Assembly: GCA_946624005.1 (NCBI GenBank)
Contig: CAMORS010000014.1
Location: 1 to 45,697, forward strand
From: an uncultured Prevotella sp.
GTDB lineage: Bacteria > Bacteroidota > Bacteroidia > Bacteroidales > Bacteroidaceae
Direction of reading: 5' to 3'
DNA: 45,697 bases
Part shown: positions 1 through 8,424 of the stretch, in pieces
Layout: the number at the start of each line of letters is the position of its first letter
Numbering within the stretch: position 1 is the stretch's first letter
Notes under the pieces: model-generated
What the model saw: the letters and a program-made list of their open reading frames with translations, nothing else
Database searches by the model: none
What the model was told of the DNA's origin: nothing
Translations under genes and position numbers: made by a program

Positions 1-955
1 GGCGGACATAATAGGCCACTCCGTCTGTTTCCGAGTCATAGAACACGCCATCCACGAGAAAACGATCGGTGACACGATACCATGACTTGCCGCCCTTCGA
101 CTTCCATACTCCATCCCCCTTTGTCTTGAGTAAGTACTCCTCACCATCATGCGGTGACGGCACGACTTGGGTGTGCATGCTCGGTCTCTCAAATTCCCCT
201 GCCGAAAACTCATCATAGAACCAATACATGTCGATAATCATCTGGAGGGTGCCCAGATGGTCGTCTGAAACATATAGGTAATGACACAGGCAGTCAACAG
301 CTGGTGCGCCATAGACATGTACCCTTCCGCTATACTTGTTGACGTGCAGGCAGGGAGGACCTGCCAGCAACTGCTGCTCCATCTTCGCACCACTGGCGAG
401 GTTCAGCGTGGCAGCCGTCCACTGACCGCCGAAGTCTTCCGAAGAGAAAACGGCATAGTAATTATTCGGGTACTCACCGGCCTTTGTTGGCGTGCAGCTC
501 ATGTATATGAGATCTGGGTTGCCAGCATCCTGTGCAAGGGAGAAGAAGCATCCCTCCCCGCTCTCTGCCACCCATCCGGGGGTGACGTCCCTCGAAGCGC
601 AGCCCATGCCATCAGCTTCAAGCAGCATCGTGCCGAAAGGGTCAAGATACCAGATCATGTCAGGGTCCTCATATTCGCGCTCCTCCCAGCCGATGGCCAG
701 CACACGGGAGCCGGACTTCACGAAATCGATGATCTTTACACCAACGAAGGCGTATGCCTTCCAACCGTCGCACCGCTTCACGTCAAGGCTGTACAGCCCT
801 TCGTCGCACGCGGCGAAAAGCGTGTCGCCATACACTTTCAACGCATTGACATGCTTATCCAGTGGCATTCCTAACACCAGAGTCTGGGCATTCGCACCTG
901 ATGCGCATGCTATCCATAGTAAAGCAAACATCATTATTCTCGTCATCTTGTTCAT
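1..955 (-). CDS. Secreted beta-propeller-like protein, truncated at window edge
   Basis: An open frame runs from an ATG at 955 off the left edge, giving about 318 residues without a stop. It begins with a Sec signal peptide (basic start, hydrophobic core, ending ASGANAQ near residue 24). The mature part has segments such as VYGDTLFAACDEGLYSLD and, near the edge, GVWKSKGGKSWYRV, which resemble BNR/sortilin-type or two-component-type beta-propeller blades; this is inference from pattern only. The start is 49 nt after the stop of the LRR gene upstream, in the same direction, so it is probably the last visible gene of a five-gene unit of exported proteins. The C-terminus is missing, so a T9SS sorting domain cannot be judged. 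Plus-strand ORFs over this region are shadows. Confidence 0.75.
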   Translation of the reverse strand, partial: MNKMTRIMMFALLWIACASGANAQTLVLGMPLDKHVNALKVYGDTLFAACDEGLYSLDVKRCDGWKAYAFVGVKIIDFVKSGSRVLAIGWEEREYEDPDMIWYLDPFGTMLLEADGMGCASRDVTPGWVAESGEGCFFSLAQDAGNPDLIYMSCTPTKAGEYPNNYYAVFSSEDFGGQWTAATLNLASGAKMEQQLLAGPPCLHVNKYSGRVHVYGAPAVDCLCHYLYVSDDHLGTLQMIIDMYWFYDEFSAGEFERPSMHTQVVPSPHDGEEYLLKTKGDGVWKSKGGKSWYRVTDRFLVDGVFYDSETDGVAYYVR

Positions 956-1004
956 AACAACATTATTATACAAATGAATACTATATTGCCAAAGCATGAA
1001 AAAG

Positions 1005-2303
1005 CTATTTACTGAGATACTTGTACGAATGTTGTAAAATGATGCTTCTGGTATAATGTTTTCCGCCTGTTATCCGCCCCAACACATCATATTCATTATT
1101 CTGTGTAGGTTCCATAGATTCCATTCGCCTGATACCTGTTGTGCCATCCTCTTCGATGATATTCTGGAAATTACACCAAGACTCTGTTGTTTCATATTTT
1201 TCCTTGGAACCCTTTGGTATATGAAGATACGCATCAGGATAGACAACGGAAAAGTCTCCTATATCGCCCCAATCACCATCATCACCTTCATCATCTTCAT
1301 TTTCCTCCCATTCTCCGAAAACAGTTTTGGATATGGTTATCGGATTCATACTAGGGGAATAAATGTATTGAAGATTGGAACAGAAGGTGAAAGCAAACTT
1401 CTCAATTTTGTTGATGTACTTGGGTAGATGTAGTTCTCTGAGGCATTTAATCTGCTCAAACGCACCCTTGTCAATGACGTTCATCCCCTCAGGTAATCGT
1501 AACACTTGCATATTGGTCGAAGAAAAAGAATATGCACCGATGGAATCCATATCCTGCGGAAAAGTCACGTTTGTCAATTGAGAGCAATTGACAAACGCGG
1601 AATTCTGAATGGAAGTGAGACTCTCCGGGAATACCAAACTCTTCAGTTTGTCACATCCCCAAAATGCAAAAGCCTTGATGGACTTCAGTCCTTGGGGAAA
1701 AACAACACTCTCCAAATCATGAAAATCATAGAAAGCGGCGGGGCTGATTTCCTTAACACCGTCAGGCACTATGACCTGACTGACGGACTCGCCGTTTAGC
1801 AGTACGGTACAGCCGGGATTCGCATACGTTGGAGAACTGTTGGGGTGCTCTAGTTTCATTCGGCACCAGGAGTCCATATCACTGATTTCCACCCTTCTCA
1901 TGCCTGTATTGAGAAATGCGCCTGCCCTGATGAATGATATAGAGGGGGGAAGTGAAAGCTTTTCTATGTGGGTCGTCCTAAAAGCATGCCGACCAATCTC
2001 TTGTATGCCATTTTCAATAACAAGACTCTTTACATTCAACTTAATGTTGGAAAACAGGTTATCGCCAATGGCCACTATATGATAGCCATTCACCATTGCA
2101 GGTAGAATCAATTCGTCAAAAGCCAAGTCACTACTGTTATTTAAAAGGCATTGGCTCACACTTGCAGTCATCGCTTCTGAATCAAGGACTGTGAACCTAC
2201 ATACCAGACCATCGGCAATCTCATCTTCGAAAGAACCCAGGTCGTCAGCATGAATACTGGTTAATGGCAGCATACATAACCACAAAAACATTATAATTTT
2301 CAT
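1005..2303 (-). CDS. BspA-like leucine-rich repeat surface protein
   Basis: The 432-residue protein has an N-terminal signal peptide (MKIIMFLWLCMLPLTSIHA) and successive LRR_5/BspA-type repeats of about 23 residues, with phrases like LKSIKAFAFWGCDKLKSLVFP and LTSIQNSAFVNCSQLTNVTFP, over roughly residues 60-330. Family members are surface adhesins or matrix-binding proteins in oral and gut Bacteroidota. After the repeats comes a very acidic stretch (GEWEENEDDEGDDGDWGD, about residues 331-350), then the typical LHIPKGSKEKYE closing repeat. The tail contains EYDVLGRI, like the YDLxGR start of Prevotella C-terminal motifs, but the expected GIYI...GKKV ending is absent. Base composition is more AT-rich than in the housekeeping genes. 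It lies 77 nt downstream of the C25 peptidase gene. Confidence 0.85.
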   Translation of the reverse strand: MKIIMFLWLCMLPLTSIHADDLGSFEDEIADGLVCRFTVLDSEAMTASVSQCLLNNSSDLAFDELILPAMVNGYHIVAIGDNLFSNIKLNVKSLVIENGIQEIGRHAFRTTHIEKLSLPPSISFIRAGAFLNTGMRRVEISDMDSWCRMKLEHPNSSPTYANPGCTVLLNGESVSQVIVPDGVKEISPAAFYDFHDLESVVFPQGLKSIKAFAFWGCDKLKSLVFPESLTSIQNSAFVNCSQLTNVTFPQDMDSIGAYSFSSTNMQVLRLPEGMNVIDKGAFEQIKCLRELHLPKYINKIEKFAFTFCSNLQYIYSPSMNPITISKTVFGEWEENEDDEGDDGDWGDIGDFSVVYPDAYLHIPKGSKEKYETTESWCNFQNIIEEDGTTGIRRMESMEPTQNNEYDVLGRITGGKHYTRSIILQHSYKYLSK

Positions 2304-2380
2304 ACGTTTTAATTTAATTGAATAGATACTATATATTATAACGTAAAAGTTTTACTTTTTATTGTATAAAACCTTGTTTT

Positions 2381-4675
2381 TTATTGAGGAGTGAGAGTCA
2401 AGCTTGTACCCAAAGTCACTTCCGTATTTTCCTTGATTGTGATTTCATTACCCAAAATTTGTATTTGTCCCCCATCGAATATAACAGGTCCGTATTCTTT
2501 GTCATCTGTTACATGAGAACCTATTTCAATGGTATTTCCATGAAATCGTGCAGGACCACTTACAAATTGATTCTGTATATACAAATCCGAATTCGGGTCA
2601 TCAACAAATGGTATTCTGTTGTGTGAATGAACGCATACCGCCGACTGGTCGTTCCCATAGTAGTCAGCTGTTCCGCCAAAATAATTATTTACAAGACCTG
2701 ACATCTTGTCATAAACTGAAATAATTGCAGTTTCCCCATTAAGATTCACATGAATATGGCCGTTGTTTCTATCTATAACTACATGTTCAAATGAAACAGG
2801 CAAATCAGTGTATATTTCCATACTGGGATCGCCAAAGCAATGGAAAACCTCGCACGAGTATGTTATATAATCCTTTTGCTTGTTTTTTAGAGGATACCAC
2901 GTTTCTTTCATACGCTGTTTTCCTTGGTTCATTATGGCACCAAGAGAGTATACTGGAATATGGTTAATTGTATCTGGAACAATGTTAGGAAATCGTGGCA
3001 CTAAACCTGGATTTGGCCAAATGGCATCAAACATGGCACACGCCAAAGCATCATTAGGTCCGGAAAGACTTGTATGCGATGCACCAAATATACCAACACA
3101 CCCTCCATCTTCTTTTTTCAGGAAAGATTCACAAAAACAGGTATCAACAACAAAATTGCCCGTTGAACAGCAGATGCTAAAAACTATAGGAAGTTTATTT
3201 CCATTACTTAATTCTTGTATATTATCTGATGTAAAATATGGTTCACACCAACACCTTGGTTGCCCATGGTCTCTAAGCAATGTATAGAAAACACCATTAT
3301 TAATATGTTGTTTGATGTTTTCCGCATTTCCATCCCACAAGAACGTCGGTTTTTTTAAAGAATCAGGAATCTCTTCACCGAATGAATACTTCGTATTATT
3401 CCAATGCGTAGGACAAGTTTCTTGCTCAGTATAATATACTCTATTGCATTTCTTCTGCTGTTCCACCTCCATGTATTCCTTGATTTCCTCTGCCGTTTTT
3501 GTAAACCTTCTGTTCTCAAATCCTAAAGAATCTCCTTCTTGGAAATAAGCACAGTGTAACCCGCGTTTATAAAACATGCTGTCACATGTCGGATATCTTT
3601 CATAGTTTATTATTTTATTAACCACGATTCCTGCTTCATCTATGTTTGACACTGGTATTCTTCCGACAGAAATACTAGGTATGGAGTCGCCGTTTTTGAA
3701 ACCATAGTAATAATCTGTGTAATGTTCTTTCCTTATATTTGAGAATTCGGCATTTATGCTGTTATGTCCTCCCAATAACAGCAATTGGGTAATATTAATA
3801 CTATCTGCAATACTTCTTACAGTGTTTTTTATATCTGTCGGTGTCCAACTGTTTTTTAATTGTATTGTTACATCATAACCTAAATTCCTTTTCCACTCCG
3901 CCAACCTATTGGCTGATTCATAATAAGATGGTGTGGTTACAATCAAATAACTTTCTGTTTGCAACTGATTATTCGTTCCACTTTTATTGTGTCTTTTTAT
4001 TTGATCTTTTTCATAGTTCAAAGCTATGTTGGACAGAAAAGTATTATTGTGATTGGAGTTGTTGTTTCTGTTATTTTTTTCATAATACACTTTGTATCGA
4101 ATGTGAGTAAAGATCCGAGTAATATTGTTTCTGTAGTCATAGCGTATGGGACAGACACATACATTTAATAGTACGTTATCACAATAGTTTTCTTTTTTCG
4201 TCAATGGTATCACTTTTGAAGGGAACATGCCATTATAAGGAGCTATTTCAGGAACATCAGCCAAAGAAAGAGGAATGTAGCTATCATCCCATTCAAAAGG
4301 TCTTGCAGGAGAAAGAGACAAATGAACATCAACGTATGAGCTATCTAAAAGTTGTATAGAGTATGAAAAATCTGATGGAATAACGAAAGTATCCCATCGA
4401 AATAAATACGATGGTTCTTCTATGGAGGAATTGATGCCTAAGCCATTTATCATCAGTTTTTTTGAATTCGGATACAAGTCGTCTGGCAAAACATTGACAC
4501 TTCTAAAATTGTAATCTACAATAATTCCATCTGAGACCTTTTCCAATAATCTTGTTGGCCTGGTATCTCCAATTCCTTCATTGATTGACAAAGTCTGCAA
4601 GTCAAGTGTGGATTGAGGAAAACAATGTAAATCTTCTAACAATGTGAGCAAAATCACTAAAACATATTTATTCAT
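2381..4675 (-). CDS. C25 (gingipain-family) cysteine peptidase, secreted
   Basis: The protein has 764 residues. A signal peptide (MNKYVLVILLTLLEDLHCF) is followed by a pro-like beta region (about 30-200), an Asn-rich linker (NNRNNNSNHNN, 201-211) and a C25 catalytic domain from about residue 240. The C25 hallmarks are visible: SYLIVTTPSYY opening, LLLLGGH, SVGRIPV, catalytic His470 in LLRDHGQ and catalytic Cys503 in SICCSTGNF, aligning with the gingipain Cys region. After an Ig-like stretch the protein ends in a short repetitive beta module (GGQIQILGNEITIKENTEV) instead of a recognisable T9SS sorting domain. The gene is strikingly AT-rich next to its neighbours, suggesting acquisition. It starts 26 nt after the S74-domain cargo gene. 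Function is likely extracellular proteolysis; substrate unknown. Confidence 0.87.
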   Translation of the reverse strand: MNKYVLVILLTLLEDLHCFPQSTLDLQTLSINEGIGDTRPTRLLEKVSDGIIVDYNFRSVNVLPDDLYPNSKKLMINGLGINSSIEEPSYLFRWDTFVIPSDFSYSIQLLDSSYVDVHLSLSPARPFEWDDSYIPLSLADVPEIAPYNGMFPSKVIPLTKKENYCDNVLLNVCVCPIRYDYRNNITRIFTHIRYKVYYEKNNRNNNSNHNNTFLSNIALNYEKDQIKRHNKSGTNNQLQTESYLIVTTPSYYESANRLAEWKRNLGYDVTIQLKNSWTPTDIKNTVRSIADSINITQLLLLGGHNSINAEFSNIRKEHYTDYYYGFKNGDSIPSISVGRIPVSNIDEAGIVVNKIINYERYPTCDSMFYKRGLHCAYFQEGDSLGFENRRFTKTAEEIKEYMEVEQQKKCNRVYYTEQETCPTHWNNTKYSFGEEIPDSLKKPTFLWDGNAENIKQHINNGVFYTLLRDHGQPRCWCEPYFTSDNIQELSNGNKLPIVFSICCSTGNFVVDTCFCESFLKKEDGGCVGIFGASHTSLSGPNDALACAMFDAIWPNPGLVPRFPNIVPDTINHIPVYSLGAIMNQGKQRMKETWYPLKNKQKDYITYSCEVFHCFGDPSMEIYTDLPVSFEHVVIDRNNGHIHVNLNGETAIISVYDKMSGLVNNYFGGTADYYGNDQSAVCVHSHNRIPFVDDPNSDLYIQNQFVSGPARFHGNTIEIGSHVTDDKEYGPVIFDGGQIQILGNEITIKENTEVTLGTSLTLTPQ

Positions 4676-4701
4676 ATTCTTTAGTTATATTTCTTTGTGT
4701 A

Positions 4702-5925
4702 TTACTTTGAAAGAATCATCTTTTTGGTGTCCACCTCCTGGCTGTTCACCACGAGAGAGTATAGGAACATGCCTGCTCCCAGTTCATAGCCATTGACCGT
4801 AACGCTTTTCATGTCCGACTGTACGGGATATGACTTCAGCATCTTTCCCTGCATGTCGAATATGCAGATAGCTGCATCCTTTACACCATCGGCCAGCGAG
4901 AAGCGGATGACGGTCTGCTCCTTAAAGGGATTGGGAGTGTTCTGGAATAACTTGTTTCCACCAGCTGCAGTTGCCTGTAATCCCGTTGTACCTTCTGTTA
5001 ATGCCACAGTCTTAGCCTTCGTCTCGGAGGATTCTCCATTTAGCTCATCTATTTCCTGCTGCATTTCCTGAATACACTTAATAAGAACAGGAACCAGCTC
5101 TGTATAGTTCACGCCAAGATAGCCATCCTGCCCTTCTTTGACAAGATTTGGAAATATCTCCTGCAATTCTTGGGCGGACAGACCAAAATGCAATTCTTTT
5201 GCCTTGCCAGTTTTCTCTTCTTCCTTTCCTAAGTTATCAACTTCTTCCTCAAAGACTTTCCGCACTTCCTCAGGGATATTGATGTTGTTTTCCGCTCTTC
5301 TGTATGTACGGTCTTTGTAGTTGTACTGAATGACATTCATTCCCATGATATTATTGAGGACACTCTCGCCGTTTTGGGCCTTCTCAAGAGATTGTACATT
5401 ATCCTTTAGTCGCATGTCGGAAGGCGTGACCACCGATGTGGCCGTCAATGCTCCGTCTACGTATGTGTCGCCTATGAAATAGCCGGCATAGCAACCCTGC
5501 CCCAATGGTATCGGACAAAAAGTATAGGTGCTGTCTTCGGCTATTCCGAAAACGCCGACATTGAAACTCATCAGATTGCCGGGAAGGGTTCCGTGAGAGG
5601 AAAGGGGGACACGCCCCACAATGCCAACATTGTATATCCCATCAAGGCTCATGGCTTGGTTGAAGGAACCTATGGATGATTTCCAGTGGCCCATCGCAAC
5701 GGCATGATTCTGCTGTCCGATGACATCAATCGTGTTTGACACAGTGTTAATACCAACCCCATATCGGGTACTGCCAGATATGTTTCCACTTTGGGAAAAA
5801 GAGTAATTCATGGAACTCGAAATGGTTCCCATCTCTACTTCACCGTTAGCTTTTACTTTCAATTGTGCGTGGCATTCTGCTGTGAACACCATTGCTGATA
5901 TGATTAATGCGATTGTTTTTTTCAT
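4702..5925 (-). CDS. T9SS cargo with S74 (endosialidase chaperone) domain
   Basis: The start is the ATG at 5925, which gives the signal peptide MKKTIALIISAMVFTAECHA; a longer frame back to 6015 adds an implausible leader. The protein is 407 residues. The middle has an intramolecular-chaperone (peptidase S74) signature: SDMRLKDNVQSLEKA, LHFGLSAQELQEIFP and a coiled-coil end around ELVPVLIKCIQEMQQEI. In phage tail proteins this domain trimerises and cleaves itself. The last ~80 residues form a type A type IX sorting domain: NTPNPFKEQTVIRFSL, then IFDMQGKML and GAGMFLYSLVV with a KMILSK end. This is direct evidence that the organism has a working T9SS. It lies between the DUF3244 gene (76 nt) and the C25 peptidase gene (26 nt). 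Confidence 0.9.
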   Translation of the reverse strand: MKKTIALIISAMVFTAECHAQLKVKANGEVEMGTISSSMNYSFSQSGNISGSTRYGVGINTVSNTIDVIGQQNHAVAMGHWKSSIGSFNQAMSLDGIYNVGIVGRVPLSSHGTLPGNLMSFNVGVFGIAEDSTYTFCPIPLGQGCYAGYFIGDTYVDGALTATSVVTPSDMRLKDNVQSLEKAQNGESVLNNIMGMNVIQYNYKDRTYRRAENNINIPEEVRKVFEEEVDNLGKEEEKTGKAKELHFGLSAQELQEIFPNLVKEGQDGYLGVNYTELVPVLIKCIQEMQQEIDELNGESSETKAKTVALTEGTTGLQATAAGGNKLFQNTPNPFKEQTVIRFSLADGVKDAAICIFDMQGKMLKSYPVQSDMKSVTVNGYELGAGMFLYSLVVNSQEVDTKKMILSK

Positions 5926-6001
5926 TGTTTTATAAATTCTCTTAATGGTTATAACAAAAATTTGCTGTAATTTCTTTTCCCCGACAGGGAAAAAGTGGAA
6001 G

Positions 6002-6388
6002 TTACTCCAACTCAATCAAGCCTGTGAACAGGTACGTGTCGGTGGATAGCTGCAGCGTGTAGCTGCCCGAGAGGGTCGATGGCAAGGCGCAGAACTGCAC
6101 GCCTGCGGCGACATAGGTCTGATAGACGACGGTGTCGTTGTCGTCCAAGAGGGTGAGGGTGTACCCGCCGTGCTGCGACCATATATATAAGGTATGGTCG
6201 TCGAGGGTGACGTACGGAGGCTGGACGGGTGCCTTGGGAGGATTATTCCCAATAGTTCCTTTGTGGTCAAACAAGGTGGTAAGGACAACTTGCTCGCCCG
6301 TCGGTTGTTGACTCTCATTCTGTGCCATCGCCATAACTGGTATGACAATGAAGGTTGTCAAGATTACCTTTTCTTTCATTTCTTCCAT
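6002..6388 (-). CDS. DUF3244-type small secreted protein
   Basis: This 128-residue protein has a signal peptide (KEKVILTTFIVIPVMAMAQ) and one beta-sandwich module typical of DUF3244 proteins in Bacteroidales: PPYVTLDDHTLYIWS, then YTLTLLDDNDTVVYQTYV and GSYTLQLSTDTYLFTGLIEL. DUF3244 proteins are small exported products of unknown function, often encoded beside secreted peptidases. An alternative start is the ATG at 6379, preceded by the purine-rich GGAAGAA. It is the first gene after the promoter at 6433-6464 and leads the unit S74 cargo, C25 peptidase, LRR protein and propeller-like protein. Confidence 0.8.
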   Translation of the reverse strand: MEEMKEKVILTTFIVIPVMAMAQNESQQPTGEQVVLTTLFDHKGTIGNNPPKAPVQPPYVTLDDHTLYIWSQHGGYTLTLLDDNDTVVYQTYVAAGVQFCALPSTLSGSYTLQLSTDTYLFTGLIELE

Positions 6389-6432
6389 TTTTTTATTGTT
6401 TACCTATTTTGAAATGAATTGCAATTCGGGGG

Positions 6433-6464
6433 CAAAGGTAAGCAAAAAAACAGCTCGAGGCAAG
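6433..6464 (-). promoter_or_regulatory. Promoter of the secreted-protein unit
   Basis: On the minus strand CTTG (plus 6461-6464, one mismatch to TTTG) is followed by a 20-nt spacer and a perfect -7 box TACCTTTG (plus 6433-6440). This is the Bacteroidota primary promoter pattern. Transcription would start near 6426, about 40 nt ahead of the DUF3244 gene. Confidence 0.65.
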
Positions 6465-6482
6465 TTTTTAACAGAGAAAGGT

Positions 6483-6525
6483 GTTCACAAAAGTTCACAA
6501 AATTGCAAGATGTGACTTTGTGAAC
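6483..6525. promoter_or_regulatory. GTTCACAAA operator-like repeats
   Basis: GTTCACAAA occurs twice as a direct repeat exactly 10 nt apart (6483-6491 and 6493-6501) and once inverted as TTTGTGAAC (6517-6525). The cluster sits just upstream of the promoter at 6433-6464 and downstream of the membrane TPR regulator gene. Spacing and position fit an activator site; the binding protein is unknown. Confidence 0.4.
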
Positions 6526-6546
6526 AGCCGTTGCCATCGAAGAAAC

Positions 6547-8424
6547 CTAAAGGATGCCCCTGAGAAAGGCCATGAATTCACCTCCTTCGTCAGGTCTGCC
6601 GAAGATAGACTCATAAATCCTGTGGCGCTCCATCGTTGCAGAAGATCTTTTTACCCCCAGCAATGTAGCGATGTTGGCAGGCTTGATGTTCAGTCTGTAT
6701 AATAGGCAAAAGTCGTATTTCTTCAGAGGGAGACGGTGCCCAATGACGAGTTGCTGATAGAAAGACGGGTATTTCTCTCTGAACTCTTCGCGCAGGTGTT
6801 TTAACTCGACAGGACTGAGGCTGCGCGGTGGGTTTTCGGAAAGACAGATTGATATGTGTTGGAGTGCATCAAGGCTGGAAAGGATATCATCAACCTGCTG
6901 GATGGTCTGTATCTTTTCCATTTGGTGCATCTTGTTTTCTGCATCTTCCAACTTCTTCTTAAGCGAGTTGATCTCTGAAGCCATTTCTGACAGATTGTTT
7001 TCGCGTTCTTTAATCTCCTCTTGATGGCGTTTGTTAATGTCAGTATTCTTATCTTTCAGCAGCTGCAAAGCGGAAAGGGCATCTTCGTGCCGTTCAAGAG
7101 TGGCCACATAAGTCTGTCTGATATGTTCGAGTTCCCTTTGTTTTTCTTTCTTATCTCTTTCAAGTGATTTTATCCTCGTGTACCACCCCATTCCGAAATA
7201 GCCGCCGACCAACACGATGACGATGAAAATGAATATCAACAGCTGCCGATGCCGTTTAGCCTGCTCATTCTTGAGCCTGAGCCAGTCTGCCTGCTTTTGC
7301 AGGCTTGCGTATTTGTGTGAGTTTTCCTGTTGGGCCAATGCTGCCGTCCGTATGTCGAGCCTGAGTGAATCGTTCAGTCTGGACGAAAGCCTCGCATATT
7401 TAATTATTGAGTCGCTGACATTCTTCTTTCCGTAAAAGGATTCCAGCTCCTTTGCTCCTGCAAGCCTTGTCTCTAAGGAATAACAAGTGTGCAGACTCTT
7501 CCTGAACAGCATGACCGCGCTGTCCGCCTTGCCGCAATGGAGCAGGTAAATCCCTTTATAGACATAGTACAAGGCCTTTGTAGGCTCTATGTCTCCTGCT
7601 GGATCAAAGTATCCGGAATAGCGCTCGTACTCATGGAGCTTTGAGGCAATGCTGTCGTATCGCCCCATGTCTACCAATATTGACAATTCCAGACCGCTTG
7701 TGCGTGCGGCTTCAGACCGATAGCCATGCTGGAGAAGTTCAGTATGGACCGAATCCAGCAACCGTAGCGATTCTTTCCTCTTCCCCTTGGCCTCAAGCAC
7801 GGTTGCAACGCTTTCGTATGCCCACATCTCAGATCTAAAGTCTTTGACTTTCTTTGACAGGGATATTACTTCATTCAACTCGGATAGTTGCAAGTCGTAA
7901 AGATCTTGCATGTAAATAATGAATGCCAGTTGGGAATGAGCACGCAGCAGTGTTGCGTAGTCAGAATGAACATCTGTGGTATCAGCCACATCTGCTGCAT
8001 TGTTGAATTCGTACATGGCTACGGGTGCTTCCCCCATATCCGAATAGCAGCGGCCCAATAGGTAGTGAGCGAGCATGCGGTTGTTGGCCTCGCGCCTGGT
8101 GGAGGTGGTGTTGTCGTAGTAGTCGCAGACGCGGCGCATCAGGGCGGCGTGGCGTGCTGTGAGGACGGTGTCGCACTTGTTCTCGGCGTTGGTGCGCAGG
8201 AGGTAGTAGCGCATGAGGTCGCGCCGCGACATCTCTGCGGTGTCGCGGGCCATGCCGTTGAGGAGGGTCAGGGCAGAGTCGGGGCGGGCGTTGATGAGGG
8301 TGTCGATCCCACCCAGCCTCTCCGAGGGGGATGGGTTATGGCAGGCCGCCAGCAATAGGAGGACGGCGATGACGCCTGTTAGGCGGAAACGCTGTGCCGC
8401 CCTTATGTTGTTGAAACTTTTCAC
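6547..8424 (-). CDS. Membrane TPR regulator with C-terminal HTH-like domain
   Basis: The 625-residue protein starts with a lipoprotein-like signal (LLLLAACHN, Cys28). TPR-like helical repeats fill about residues 35-350, one transmembrane segment lies at 395-415 (LLIFIFIVIVLVGGYF), a charged coiled coil spans 416-505, and a C-terminal helical domain (about 535-620) contains KPANIATLLGVKRSSATMERHRI, which looks like a helix-turn-helix. This layout is a common Bacteroidota one-component regulator: periplasmic TPR sensor, inner-membrane helix, cytoplasmic DNA-binding end. A lipid anchor and a cytoplasmic C-terminus are hard to reconcile with only one extra membrane span unless the first segment also spans or is cleaved. 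Its start overlaps the stop of the glutaminyl cyclase gene by 4 nt. The nearest likely target is the secreted-protein unit downstream. Confidence 0.75.
   Translation of the reverse strand: MKSFNNIRAAQRFRLTGVIAVLLLLAACHNPSPSERLGGIDTLINARPDSALTLLNGMARDTAEMSRRDLMRYYLLRTNAENKCDTVLTARHAALMRRVCDYYDNTTSTRREANNRMLAHYLLGRCYSDMGEAPVAMYEFNNAADVADTTDVHSDYATLLRAHSQLAFIIYMQDLYDLQLSELNEVISLSKKVKDFRSEMWAYESVATVLEAKGKRKESLRLLDSVHTELLQHGYRSEAARTSGLELSILVDMGRYDSIASKLHEYERYSGYFDPAGDIEPTKALYYVYKGIYLLHCGKADSAVMLFRKSLHTCYSLETRLAGAKELESFYGKKNVSDSIIKYARLSSRLNDSLRLDIRTAALAQQENSHKYASLQKQADWLRLKNEQAKRHRQLLIFIFIVIVLVGGYFGMGWYTRIKSLERDKKEKQRELEHIRQTYVATLERHEDALSALQLLKDKNTDINKRHQEEIKERENNLSEMASEINSLKKKLEDAENKMHQMEKIQTIQQVDDILSSLDALQHISICLSENPPRSLSPVELKHLREEFREKYPSFYQQLVIGHRLPLKKYDFCLLYRLNIKPANIATLLGVKRSSATMERHRIYESIFGRPDEGGEFMAFLRGIL

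Noticed and set aside
281..977. Two plus-strand ORFs at the left edge
   Set aside because: The minus-strand frame (955 to the edge) has a signal peptide and propeller-like strands; the plus frames lack any such sign.
2343..2355. Short palindrome GTAAAAGTTTTAC between the C25 and LRR genes
   Set aside because: It is AT-rich and weak; the flanking genes are probably co-transcribed, so it was not called a terminator.
6016..6348. A 110-residue minus-strand frame overlapping the DUF3244 gene
   Set aside because: It is a frame-shifted reading of the same gene, rich in Ser, Pro and Arg.
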